In this document: positions 1-10,241 of the stretch, piece after piece
Position numbering within the stretch: the stretch's first letter is position 1
How the letters are laid out: every line of letters starts with the position of its first letter
Assembly: GCA_025526995.1 (NCBI GenBank)
Contig: JAHLKG010000019.1
Coordinates: 62,001 to 126,000, forward strand
Length of the DNA stretch: 64,000 bases
Direction: 5' to 3'
DNA from: Powellomyces hirtus
Taxonomy: Eukaryota; Chytridiomycota; Chytridiomycetes; Spizellomycetales; Powellomycetaceae
Program-made: the position numbers and the translations under genes
The notes under the pieces: generated by a model
Seen by the model: only the letters and a program-made list of their open reading frames with translations
What the model was told of the DNA's origin: nothing
The model's database searches: none

Positions 1-1
1 T

Positions 2-135
2 ACGTTGATCAAGGTCGCTCATCCGTTTCGCTGGCAAGACGGCACCCTCGTTACAAAGTATCTCGTGTGTTCGGAAGGTTCACCCTTCTGCATCAAACTG
101 TCAATTTGTGCCGTCAACCATGTATCTACGCGTTA
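2..135 (+). other. Possible 3' end of a coding exon cut by the window edge
   Basis: One frame is open from base 2 to a TAA at 133-135 (about 44 codons). I recognise no family. A stretch this short stays open by chance fairly often, so this is only a possibility. From here to about 688 I see no further convincing gene; the longer ORFs there are low-quality. Confidence 0.15.
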
Positions 136-688
136 AAACGCGTCTGTTCATAGCTACTAGTACGACCATCAACTCTTGCTCTTTAGGTTCTATCCTATAC
201 GGGGTTCGAAGATCAAATTTTCTAATTGCTCCCTGCTTGTAGTTTGAGAAATGCGCACTGGTGCACCACCGTTGCGGGAGTACGGAGTACGGGGCTGTTG
301 CTCTTTTCACACCTCGAGTGACTTTAACTCGGAACACATGGCTGTGACAACGACCTGAGGTTGTTGTCTGGCCTTGTTTGCTATTCGTTCCCTCCATTCC
401 GCGTTTGGGAGGATTATTTGGCGGTATCTGGGGCATGTAGAAAGGGTGATTCAGATGCTCAGCTACAACAGCAAGCAAGCATAATACATTGGCTGCTGGC
501 AATTTCTTGTAGTGGCACCATCTTTATCACACATTCCTTTCGTGGAGCCCCAGACATTCCCGAGTGTTGTCTGTTTAAAACGCACAAATCTAATTCATTT
601 GAGCGAACTGGTATTAAAGCCCATTCGGCATTGTTCTCATGCATCATCGAACATGGGTCGTCCCCACACAATTATGGATACTGTTGCT

Positions 689-1345
689 CTACTCGCCGTG
701 TTTGAGCACTCTCACCCACTCCCGATAGTTGAATCCGCCCTTATCGTCCACGGGGGCGCCCTTGAACATGATATCCACCTCTTCATGAGTAAACCTATCT
801 CCCATGCCCACCATCTCCTCTCTCAACAGCTCCGCATCCACAATCCCGGTCTTGTGTTCATCAAACGCCTCGAACGCCGCCAGGATTTCCGTCTCGGGGT
901 CCGTCCCGCTCATTTTCTCGCCCATGAGGGTGAGGAACATGGTGAAGTTGATGGACCCGGGTGCTTCGGTAATCATGGCGTCGACGGTGGCATCGCTACA
1001 GGGTTGCCCGAGACTGGACAGCATGTCTTTGAGATCTTCGCGATCGATGAACCCATCGCTGTCGTGGTCAATGAGCGAGAAGGCTTCTTTAAAGGCCCCG
1101 ATCTGCGTTTGGTCGAACATGGCAAAAATGTTGCTGTTCTGCCGGACGGCGCGCTTCTTGCGTTTATCTCTTGCGGTTGACTGTAGACAGAAGAACGGTC
1201 AGTTTTGGCGAACAGAGGAGGGGCTGGTTCAGGGGGTACGGCAGTTGTATTCTGGAATATCATAATTTGATTTGATTTTCTGTTCCTCCTCCTTCTCCCC
1301 CCCCCACTCCACATCGGCAGGTTGTTCAACAGTCAAACATACCAT
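689..1345 (-). CDS. Myosin II regulatory light chain (EF-hand)
   Basis: Binds the neck of a myosin II heavy chain and tunes actomyosin contraction, for example at cytokinesis. The main exon (1180-689) encodes a basic N-terminus, then the conserved [13 protein letters not shown] block, a canonical first EF-hand loop ([13 protein letters not shown]), degenerate later EF-hands and the family-type end [14 protein letters not shown]. The serine in QNSNIF corresponds to the myosin-light-chain-kinase target serine (Ser19 in animals); the neighbouring threonine is replaced by Asn. I place the start in a one-codon exon: ATG at 1345-1343 is followed directly by a strong GTATGT donor, and the acceptor (ctacag) ends at 1181. 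This joins in phase to give [15 protein letters not shown] and 164 residues, the usual family length. A start at 1263 with a 59-base intron is an alternative. The family call is secure; exon 1 is likely. Confidence 0.88.
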
Positions 1346-1445
1346 TTCTGTTGCAATACGAGCGTGATATATGAGAGTTATGGGTGGTATGTATGGTACT
1401 GCAGCAGCGAGTTGTCCCTTCTGCCTGTCCGCCTGTCCGCCTGCC

Positions 1446-1482
1446 TGTCTGTCTGTTTGTTTGTTTGTTTGTTTGTTTGTTT
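1446..1482 (+). repeat. TTTG/TCTG tetranucleotide microsatellite
   Basis: A run of (TGTC)n grades into (TTTG)n, in the 5' flank shared by the divergent light-chain and MTG2 genes. It is a simple repeat with no evident coding role. Confidence 0.9.
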
Positions 1483-1731
1483 GGGGGAGGTGAGATATTT
1501 TCAACGAGGCGTTCAGTTTTCGGTTCGCGTAAGTCGTCGCGTTAGTTCGATTTCGCGTCTCCCTGAATTTGGGATCGCCTCTATTTTCTTAAGTCGTTCA
1601 ACTTTCTGTCAATTCTTTCATTGCGCTAATTTCCATCAACAGTTTCTGGCCATTTAACGGTTCGGAATTAAATAAAACACTGCGAGGGCCTGCGAGCGTC
1701 GTCTCTCACGTATATATACGCACCCAGGGAA

Positions 1732-3363
1732 ATGCCCCCACCATCGTTCCTCACACTGCGATTTCTCCGCACCGCCCTGACTCATTCGCACGCATGTTTG
1801 TTCAACCCACGGCACACTTCTGCAACAGTATCACGGCATCGATGGAACGGCACGCTCCAGCAGCAGAGAACGAGATATAGCAGTGGTGTGGGGGGTGTTG
1901 GAGGAAATGCAGACCATGAGATTGGGGAAGTGGTAAAGGACGACAAGGAGTCGGAACACGAGCAGGAGGTGGAAGCTGTGAGCGAGTCACAGCGGGAGGA
2001 GACAGCAGATCAAGCGGAGCAAGGCGCTGCGCTACCATCCGTATATAGGAAGTTTCTCGGCAAGGTTTGTTTATAGAATGGTACAATTTAGAATCATGTG
2101 GAGCTTCCACGTTAACACGTTGGTTTCTGCTTTATTCAGAGCCAACCGTTTGTTGACTACAAGCGGGTCCGCATCACGGCGGGCAAGGGCGGGGACGGCG
2201 CCATCACTTTCTTCAAATCTGCGCGCAACCCGTTTGGACCTCCTTCAGGCGGCAACGGGGCGCGTGGGGGCAGCTGCTACATTGTGGCGTCCAAAGACAT
2301 CACTTCCCTCAACGGGGTTCAGAACCGCTATGCAGCACGCGATGGCGGGAACGGTTATGGAAAGCAGATGCATGGTGCCGACGGACAGGATGTGGAGGTT
2401 GTGGTGCCGGTCGGGACGTTGGTCAAGTTTGTAGATCCGCCCGTGACAGCAGCGGGTGCGGCTGGCGGAGCGGCAGAGAACGACGAGGAGATGGAATTTG
2501 AAGACGAGGATGAAGAGGCATCCTATCGTCAAATGCAACTGATTTCCAAACACTACAAATTCAAGTCGGGCTACACTCCACAACAAGATCGCATCGACAT
2601 GCTTCTCGAACGCCTACCTTACGAACCCGCTTCCTCCTCTTCCACAACCGGCACCCAGATCGACCTTACGAAGCACGGCCAGCGTCTCTTGGTCGCGCGG
2701 GGTGGGCGCGGGGGTGCAGGTAACCCACACTTCCAATCTGCCGAAATCCGCGGCCCTGCCATCGCCGGACGCGGGCAGCTCGGTACCACCACCTGGGTCG
2801 AACTCGAACTGAAAACCATCGCGGACGCTGGTCTGGTCGGGCTCCCCAATGCCGGCAAATCCACCTTCCTTGCCGCTGTCTCTAACGCGCACCCCAAATG
2901 CGCACCCTACCCTTTCACCACCCTCAACCCGTACGTCGGCACCATTGATTTCCCAGACTTTTGGACCATGACACTTGCGGATATACCGGGCCTCGTCGCC
3001 GGTGCCCACGTCAATGTCGGACTCGGCCACCGCTTCCTCCGCCATGTGGAACGAAACCGTGTCCTCGTCTACGTTCTCGATGTCGCTAAACCAGAGCCCT
3101 GGGAAGACCTCGCGACGCTGCGGAACGAGCTGGAAAAATACAAGAAGGGACTCACGGACAAACCCAGCTTGATTGTCGCCAATAAGGCCGATGCGGGGCC
3201 CGCGGCTCAAGAACATTTTGAAGAGTTGAAGAAGAGAGCGAATGGAATACCCGTGGTTCCCGTATCTGCCCTCAAGAAAAAGAACATCACAAAGGCAACC
3301 GGCATGTTGAGGGAGATTGTGGAAAAGTTGAGACGGGAGGAGCCCGCCGAGGAAGTGGATTAA
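1732..3363 (+). CDS. MTG2: Mitochondrial Obg-family GTPase (MTG2-like ribosome assembly factor)
   Basis: Obg GTPases assist assembly of the large ribosomal subunit, here probably the mitochondrial one. Exons are 1732-2064 and 2140-3363; the 75-base intron runs from gtttgt to attcag and keeps the frame, giving 518 residues, close to yeast Mtg2. The N-terminus (residues 1-50) is Arg/Ser-rich without acidic residues, as in a mitochondrial leader, and is followed by an acidic linker. The Obg glycine-rich fold starts near residue 118 (ITAGKGGDGAITFFKS) and carries an acidic insertion of about 60 residues. The G domain shows G1 GLPNAGKST (about 345), G3 DIPGL (about 392), G4 NKAD (about 459) and a G5-like SAL. 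It is divergent from the light-chain gene. Its only good start codon is used. Confidence 0.93.
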
Positions 3364-3866
3364 TCTACGGTACTACACATAGCCCCACCCGTCTGACCTC
3401 TAACCAGACCCAGCTGGGTAAATAGCAGAATGTAGCAGATTCTACATCTTGTGCCTCTTATTTATTCTCCGTTTTCTGTTGCGCCGTTACGTCCCTAACA
3501 TACATTCACCGACCGAGAGCGCGCACAATGTATGCGGTTCAAGAGCCCCTCCTGTTCAGCCAGTGATATTGTAACGTTGATATGCGGAGAAAAGGTGTCC
3601 CCACCCCAGACCAAATAATGAAAAAGGAAATAAGAACCTGAAAACCATTTGAAATTATGATTTTAAGAATTATAAAAAATAAAAGTCAGCATTCTGCAAA
3701 GGCAATACCGATTGCAATTTAGGATGCGCGGGGTGCCGTTAGGGTTGTGCTTGTCCTTATCCAATGCCATCACGACACCAGATACTCAAAGATCATCTCC
3801 CTCCATGTGATCGCAGGGTGTTCCTTGTTTTGTATAAAATTGTACGCCTCAGGGGTACTATTCTAG
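3364..3866. other. Intergenic, convergent 3' flanks
   Basis: About 500 bases between the stop codons of MTG2 (+) and the ODAD4-like gene (-). An AT-rich patch lies at 3640-3690. I see no gene or RNA. Confidence 0.6.
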
Positions 3867-5141
3867 CTACGTCATTTGCCGAGCAGCGGCATCTCTCGTT
3901 CTCCGCGCGGGGGTAGCCGCACCGGGCCGATTTCTGTCCGGGGGTGTAGATACAGTGACTATACTCGTCCTCTCTTTCGCAGAATTCACTTTTGTTTTAT
4001 TTTTGCCGGCCAATCTCAGTCTCGCCAGCGCTGAGACGGTCGCACTCGCGGGTCGTCCCGTCGGGTTGCGGACGCGCCAGTACTCGAGGCGGGCCTGCAT
4101 ATACCGACACCCGTCCGCGACGCACGTCCCCACGTCGCCGCCCGCGGCCGCCATGAGGGAGGCGTCCGAGGCGAGGGCGAGGAGGAACGTGTGGTCGTCG
4201 TAGAGTTCTTCGAGGAGGTTGCGTTCGAGGATTTCGCGCGGTTGGGGGGTGGGGGAGGTCGGAGTGGTGGTGGATGGGTGGGAGGGCGTGGAGCCGCGTC
4301 GTGTTATAGTGGCGGTGTTCATGACTGGCCCTGTGGACCGCCGCAAGGCGTTCGAGCTCAGATTGCGCCCGACCGCGCCGGGATGATGAGCAGTCGCTAA
4401 TCGCGGTCTCGATTTCTGATGCGTGGGGGGCAATCCCAACCCGGTTTTGGGGTCGTCTGCCTGCGCCATCTCGACTGCACGCTGGGCCTTTAGTTTCGCC
4501 GGATCGATCCCGGCGACCGCGCTACAAATTGCCTGGGTTGCTCTCGCAATTCCCGTTGTAAACTCGTCCAGATCCGGGCGCGCGTGGTTCCCGCGATGGT
4601 AAATCAACAACGCTTCTTCGAAATCCCCGCGGTTGAAGAGGGCGTCCGCGAGCGCGCATTGCGCTTTCGAGCTGTGCGGGTCGGATTTGAGTGCGGCGTG
4701 GGCGTCGGCTAATGCGAGGTCGTCATTCCCTTGCAGAATGTAGCAGCGGGACCGGGCAGCGAGGGCGGTTGCGTCAAAGGGACAGATTTCAAGCGCGCGG
4801 GTATAGAGTGAGGTGGCGGCGGAAAAGTGGCCTTGGCGCGTCAGTGCATCACCCTCGGCCAAGAGCGCGGGGAAGACGGTGCGCGCTTGCGCGGCTTGGA
4901 TGAGGGCGAGGTCGTGAGGCGAGGGGTCGGAGGCTGGCCGCGTGGCGGTCATGCTGGGACCATTCCCACCCCCACCCCCACCGTGTGGTTTACTGGTTGG
5001 AAGTAAAGGTGGATCGCGAGGTCCGGGCTTGATGGTGCCCGCCGACCCTGTCCCTGGTGAGCCAGCTCGCGCGCCTGGTCCTCGAGGACGAACGTGGGTC
5101 GCGATGACCGTTCGAGTAGACTTTACACTTTGGGCTGGCAT
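3867..5141 (-). CDS. TPR protein resembling outer dynein arm docking complex subunit 4 (TTC25), C-terminally short
   Basis: In flagellates this family helps anchor outer dynein arms to axonemal microtubules. From ATG 5141 the protein is 424 residues. A Gly/Pro-rich start is followed by three TPR-type helix pairs (about 89-190), including FNRGDFEEALLIYHRGNHAR and a TTGIARATQAI tail, closely patterned on TTC25. Further on the conserved block ILERNLLEELYDDHTFL leads to a TTC25-like segment ending LEYWRVRNP. The protein then ends in a basic tail: the second TPR array of animal TTC25 is absent, and under 500 bases remain before the next gene. The open frame extends upstream to 5387, but that part does not look like the family; ATG 5141 or the later one at 4952 are the likely starts. 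Single exon. Could be a lineage-shortened form or a truncated paralogue. Confidence 0.72.
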   Translation of the reverse strand: MPAQSVKSTRTVIATHVRPRGPGARAGSPGTGSAGTIKPGPRDPPLLPTSKPHGGGGGGNGPSMTATRPASDPSPHDLALIQAAQARTVFPALLAEGDALTRQGHFSAATSLYTRALEICPFDATALAARSRCYILQGNDDLALADAHAALKSDPHSSKAQCALADALFNRGDFEEALLIYHRGNHARPDLDEFTTGIARATQAICSAVAGIDPAKLKAQRAVEMAQADDPKTGLGLPPTHQKSRPRLATAHHPGAVGRNLSSNALRRSTGPVMNTATITRRGSTPSHPSTTTPTSPTPQPREILERNLLEELYDDHTFLLALASDASLMAAAGGDVGTCVADGCRYMQARLEYWRVRNPTGRPASATVSALARLRLAGKNKTKVNSAKERTSIVTVSTPPDRNRPGAATPARRTRDAAARQMT

Positions 5142-5389
5142 GGCTGTTGATTTCCCCCCTCCCTCTCTCATGCAAAAGGCACAGCCAGAAAGTATGACGA
5201 AGAATAAGAGGCTAAAGGAGTAGTGTGGAGGTTTTTTTTCGTGAACGAACGAGCTCGGAAAAAATGTTGCTGGACATGAACCATGTGGGATCAACAATTG
5301 AAATCCAAAAATAGAAACACAAGACCTGATTGAAGCAAACTCTAGATTTGACATTGCTAATACGCGGCAGGAACTCATGCCCGTCATTG

Positions 5390-6163
5390 GTCCTGAGTAC
5401 TTCGATTCAGGATCCTCATGAGGTAGTTTGGGTCGAGAGGGATGGGGTCAAAATATATGAAAGCGCGGGCGAGCAGCCGCGCCCACAACGCAAAGGATAA
5501 TAGGCGAGTTCCGCTCGTAGGTTCGCAGTTAAACCTCCTCCGTAATAAAACTGCTCTACATGCATGAACCTTTTTCAGCAAATATCTTCCTGCATGCGTT
5601 TTGTATTCCGGCAGAAAAAAAAAACATGTTGATGCGTTCCCTTCGAGGGTGATTACCGATCATGCCTTCATGGTGGAGCTTTTTTGGGGCCCAGAAAAAA
5701 GAGCGGACGGACGGACGGCAGAAATTCGAGACACGTAGACCATACATATTCTGGACCCGAAGCAAAGGACCAGATGGGCTTCGTATGGACGGGATGGTGG
5801 GGATCCGACGTGTTCAATCACAAGCCACTTGAAAGCCACGCGTGACATGCAAGAATAGTCTGATATGAAAACCAACGTTGCCGACCGAATACGGTATTCT
5901 TCGTTCGCAAAGAAAATAGACGCATCACACAGATCTGTTTGTTCTTCCGTGTATAAGAAATGAGGATTGTATTCGAGATAAGAAAAAAAGACAAAAGAGG
6001 GCAAATTTACAAATGGATCAGGGTGGGAGATGATTTGCTATGTACCAACAGGCGAACTCGCGCTCAGTAGCATCCAGCAGTGAGGTGTGGGAAGAAAAGG
6101 CTTATGGGGTGTGAATGTTTTTTGCATCAGGCGATCCACGCCGCAAACGCGCAACCAGCATTT
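5390..6163. other. Intergenic region
   Basis: 5' flank of the ODAD4-like gene and 3' flank of the aldehyde dehydrogenase gene. Several ORFs of 60-115 codons occur on the minus strand, but none has recognisable protein character. Confidence 0.5.
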
Positions 6164-7977
6164 CTACGCCTTGACCCACCACGACCACCTGTTCTGTGTG
6201 GCGGCACCAATGAGCAGGCCGAGGACAGCGCACAATACGTAGATAACGAACGGGGCGGATTTTTTGTACACTTTCTGCACAATGGTGGCAATGGGGCCCT
6301 TCATGCGGTGTTCCATGACAAACTGGAGGATGCGACGACCGTTCTTGGTGTAGGCCAATTTGGGGTACCGGGGCTCGGTGAGGGCGTTCATGCCAGAGGG
6401 GCAGTAGAGGGTACCACGCGCGTGTGTGTAGGTGAGGAACCCGTGGTGGCCGTGGTATTTGCCTTGGCCGGAAGGTCCGACACCGCCAAAGGGCAGAACG
6501 GACATGGTCATGTTCATCATCAGGTCGTTGATGATGGCGTTCCCACTGTCGGTTCGTTCCAGAACCTTCTTGACGACGCGCTTGTCGTTGGAGAAAACGT
6601 AGAGGGCCAGGGGCTTGTCACGGGTCTGGACGAAGCTGATGGCATCGTCGATGGATTCCACGGTCACGACGGGGAGCAGCGGACCAAAAATCTCGTCCTG
6701 CATGATAGGGTCCTCGCCCTTGACACCGGTGACAACGGTGGGCTGGATGTACAGGTCGTCCGAGTCGGTTTCACCACCTACGCTGATTTTGGTGTTGGGG
6801 AGAGCCTTCTGGGCCTCAAGAACACCCTTGACACGGTCGAATTGGCGGAGGGTGATGAGACGCGGGTATTCGGGGGCAGTCCGGGTGTCACCGTACAGCT
6901 CCTTGACAGCGACTTCACAGGCAGCAGCGAATTCGGCTTCCTTGGCTTTGGGGATGAGGACGTAATCGGGGGCGACACACGTCTGACCACAGTTGATGCT
7001 CTTGGCCCACATGACACGTTTGGCGACGGTGGGGAGGTGGACGGTCTCGTCAATGATGACGGGAGACTTTCCTCCAAGTTCGAGGACAACGGGGGTCAGG
7101 TGCTTGGCGGCGGCGGCCATGACGATTTTCGCAACGGCGCCGTTACCCGTATAGAAGATGTGGTCGTGCGGCAGCTTCAGCAGCGCGGTGGTTTCGGGGA
7201 TGCCGCCGTTGATAACGGGGAAGAGGGTAGAGTCGATATATTTGGGGAGGAGGTGGGTCATGGCCATGGCGGCGTGGGACGCAACTTCGGAGGGCTTGAT
7301 GATCACGGCGTTACCGCCGGCGATGGCGGCGGCAAGCGGGCCGAGGGTGAGCTGGTACGGGCTGGGGAAAGGTGGGGGGGAGGGGATCTGTCAGTTCTGT
7401 TGTTGCAAGGATTTGTTGACATTGATTTTTTTTTCTCTCCAATGGTTTTTTGGTTTTTTCAAATACTCACTAGTTCCAAGCTCCAATAACCAAGCACACA
7501 CCCTGGGGATCCCGTCGGATCTCGGCCGTGTCCAATATGTTGACGATTCCGGGGTTGACGCGTTCGGGCTTGACCCAGTCATCAATGTTCTCGAGGGCAT
7601 CCACAATTTCGTTTTTGAGGATGAGCACGTCGAACGTCCATGTTTCAGCGTGGTTTTTGCGCATGTCCTTGTGGGAGGCTTCGCAGAACAAGGCCTCGTT
7701 TTCGTCAAAGCAGCGGTACAGACCGCGCAGTTGCTCTTTGCGCCATGAGATGGATCGGGTGATGCCGGTGTTGTACTTTGTGCGGGCAGCAGCAACAATC
7801 TTTGTGATGTATCATAAAAAGAGAATGGTGGGGAGAATTAGACATTGATGTTTGGGAGTGCAGGTGGTGAGAGGTTGGTTTGTAGTGTGGTTTTGTATGT
7901 ACCTGGGGAATCTGTTCCTCGGGAGTAGGCACAAAGGCCGGGATGAAGAGTGCGGGGTCAATTGTTTGGGCACCCAT
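6164..7977 (-). CDS. HFD1: Fatty aldehyde dehydrogenase, class 3 type with C-terminal membrane anchor (Hfd1-like)
   Basis: Oxidises long-chain aldehydes such as hexadecenal to acids using NAD(P)+; yeast Hfd1 also feeds 4-hydroxybenzoate to coenzyme Q. Exons 7977-7903, 7799-7471 and 7361-6164 join in frame to 533 residues (yeast Hfd1 is 532). The first intron ends in an AAG acceptor; the join reads EEQIPQ/IVAAARTKYNTG, exactly family-like. The second joins IGAWN-Y/PYQLTLGPLAA. Catalytic residues are visible: general base Glu in VVLELGGKSP (about 229) and nucleophile Cys in INCGQTCVAPDY (about 263), plus the late motif LPFGGVGPSGQGKYHG. A hydrophobic helix near the C-terminus (APFVIYVLCAVLGLLIGAA) should hold it on ER, lipid droplets or mitochondrial outer membrane. 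Confident. Confidence 0.93.
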
Positions 7978-9365
7978 GTCTACTGTTGTTGAGTTGGGGT
8001 AGATGGTGTTTGTTGATGATTTATGGGGGAAGCCTGTATACAAACGAGTGCAAGAAAGCAGAAAGTGAAGGATAAGTATTTCAAGCGGAAGCGGCGGAGA
8101 GGTGTTTGTTTATGTATGTGCGGCGCGAGACTTGACCTTCCATCTGGGATACTGTAGATGTCTGGTCGAAGATGTTTTTGATGTGAAATGCTGAAGCGGC
8201 TGGCGGAGGCTTGCGGCAGACCAACTCTGCGTGTGTCACTTGCAACAAGGGGGCAGTTATAAAGCGGGGCGGGCAAAAGCTATTCCGACGTGTACAACTA
8301 ACTGCATTTGCAGCTGCAAGAGTGTTTATGCGCGGTGTGAATCTCACACTCCTGCTTTCTCACAGTCAGTCACAGTGAGTCACAGTGACAAAAGTGTGAG
8401 CCTATTGATTACATAAGGAAAACAAAACCCACTTGAAACCCATCCCTACATATAGTTGTCGTGGCGTTCCGTTTCGCATGAAACGCCCTCCCCATCTGAC
8501 AAACCAGGTTGCAATGCAGCCACGCACGTGACGCTCGCTCATGCGTGGCTGTGCTATTTCATTTACCCTTACATGGACACTCTCAAACTCCGCTCTCCCT
8601 CGCGGGTGTCCTTACAGACTCTGGTTATGATCCTGCAGAGTAGCCCAACAAAAAAGGACATTTTGAATATCGGCCCGTTGTCTGAAATGCAAAAGGGGGC
8701 GACTTTGTCAACTTTTTTTCTTGACGACTGCATATTCCGGTCTATAACTCAGACCCCCTTCGGTAATCAGCACAAAACTTCACGTGGCCCGCTTCCGTCC
8801 AAGAAAGAGAAGATCCCCCCCACTCGTGTTCGGGCGGATGGCCTCTATTTTCGGCCCCTGCGCAAAGGGCTTGTAGGTAAACCATTGCGCAGGTAGGTAA
8901 CGGGCGCCTTTTTGCCAAGAAGAAAAACAAGCAGCAATTGATGCAAGGCAATCGGAATCGGAGACCCCGAAATTGGAACATCCGGCGCCGGACCCCCAAA
9001 AAAGGGCAACGTTACTTCACTGGATAATTCTAAATGTGTACCAGTACAGGGCCCAGAACAAAATCTGCCGATCCGCCTCCGAATCAGCTCCTATTTTAGG
9101 CCGCGCGCGCGCGCGTGCCGCACCCGGTCCGGTGGTGCTGTTTCCTGGGAAAGCAAACGAATCGCTATTCACACACCCGCCCCGGTGCTCGTCTCACCCG
9201 CATTGTTATTTTCCTTTTCCATGACAGGGTGGGGTCTCGAACCCGGTCTGTCCGCGGAGCAGCACCGGGTACTACAGGTGTTGGGGTCATGGGTCGGCAG
9301 TGGGGAGTGTGGATTCCTATTGTTGGGCATGAGATGGATTGTGCTGGTGGGCGCGCTGGTAAACA
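7978..9365. other. Long intergenic/promoter region
   Basis: About 1.4 kb between the divergent aldehyde dehydrogenase and small-protein genes. A CACAGTCAGT-like tandem patch lies near 8360-8385 and a GC dinucleotide run at about 9102-9115. No reading frame here looks like protein. Confidence 0.55.
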
Positions 9366-9373
9366 TATAAAAA
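9366..9373 (+). promoter_or_regulatory. TATA box candidate of the 81-residue protein gene
   Basis: TATAAAAA lies about 180 bases upstream of ATG 9553, leaving room for a normal start site and 5' UTR. Confidence 0.45.
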
Positions 9374-9552
9374 GACGGTGCCGTGGCCGAAAACCCTCGA
9401 AAGAAGCAAAACTGTATTCGTGATAAAAGTCTACCTGTGGCAGACTATCACACGCGAGCCCCAACAGACAGAAATCGATCCACAGGACAGTTATATACGT
9501 ACGGCCAACCAAGATACCATTGCTCACGACCAACCATCCAACATCCCACATC

Positions 9553-9798
9553 ATGTCGTCGAGAAGCAGCACCTTCCTCGCCGTATGCACACTTTTGAGC
9601 TGCGCGCTGGCGAGTCCACCCGACCATCACCAACAACAAGCATCCCTTGACACCGCCTTCGTCATTGGCAAACCCACCACAACCGCCGAACTCAACTCTG
9701 CGCTCTGGATCGCAGCAATTGGCCTCGGGATCGCGTTCCAGGTGTACTACAAGCTGAATCCGCGGCCTGATCGGCCTAAGCAATGGGATCTTATGTAA
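9553..9798 (+). CDS. Small protein with signal-like N-terminus and one more membrane segment, unknown
   Basis: 81 residues, single exon. ATG 9553 (acatcatgtcg) begins a signal-peptide-like run (STFLAVCTLLSCALA), followed by a short polar stretch with His/Gln and then a hydrophobic segment (LWIAAIGLGIAFQVYYKL) and a short basic/polar tail. It could be a secreted precursor or a small inner-membrane protein with its N-terminus outside. A TATA-like box stands upstream; an A11 run at the stop and a G25 run follow. I know no family; the ordered signal/TM layout favours a real gene. Confidence 0.55.
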   Translation: MSSRSSTFLAVCTLLSCALASPPDHHQQQASLDTAFVIGKPTTTAELNSALWIAAIGLGIAFQVYYKLNPRPDRPKQWDLM

Positions 9799-9827
9799 AA
9801 AAAAAAATGATTCAAGGGGCGGGGGCA

Positions 9828-9852
9828 GGGGGGGGGGGGGGGGGGGGGGGGG
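9828..9852 (+). repeat. G25 homopolymer
   Basis: Uninterrupted run of 25 G just 3' of the small protein gene, preceded by a GGGGCGGGGG tract. Capable of quadruplex formation and prone to length error in sequencing. Confidence 0.9.
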
Positions 9853-10241
9853 AACGGTTTTGTCCTATTTGTCTGGCGATAATTTACAGGCATAGAGTAT
9901 AGATATTGATAGAGGCAAATTTTGTTTTGCAGTGTTTATTGTACACTTTTTTTGGGGGGGCAGTCGTACTAAAAGACATACTTATACCAGTGGGCTCGAG
10001 GTTGGGTGATCCCGCATTGGTCGCGAAGCTAGAGTTCTGGGGCCCGCCATCAGTTTAGCGTGGGGAGGGCTTCTCACAGTTCCACGTTCATGTCATTGTA
10101 CGACAAAGAAAGTATTGAACCTCTCCCACGTATAGCGTCAGAGAGGATGGTGTGCGTGGGGGGTATGTTGTGTGTGTGTGTGAGAAAGTCCATCACGGGG
10201 TGGGGGTGGTGGTGGTCATTTTTTTATATTCTCTAGTCAAA

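Noticed and set aside
1711..1718. TATATATA as the TATA box of MTG2
   Set aside because: It is only 14 bases before the start codon, too close for a normal start site upstream of that ATG.
2614..3216. 200-codon minus-strand ORF over MTG2
   Set aside because: Shadow of the Obg GTPase exon; no family character.
6080..7489. 469-codon plus-strand ORF over the aldehyde dehydrogenase gene
   Set aside because: It is the antisense shadow of a clearly recognised enzyme.
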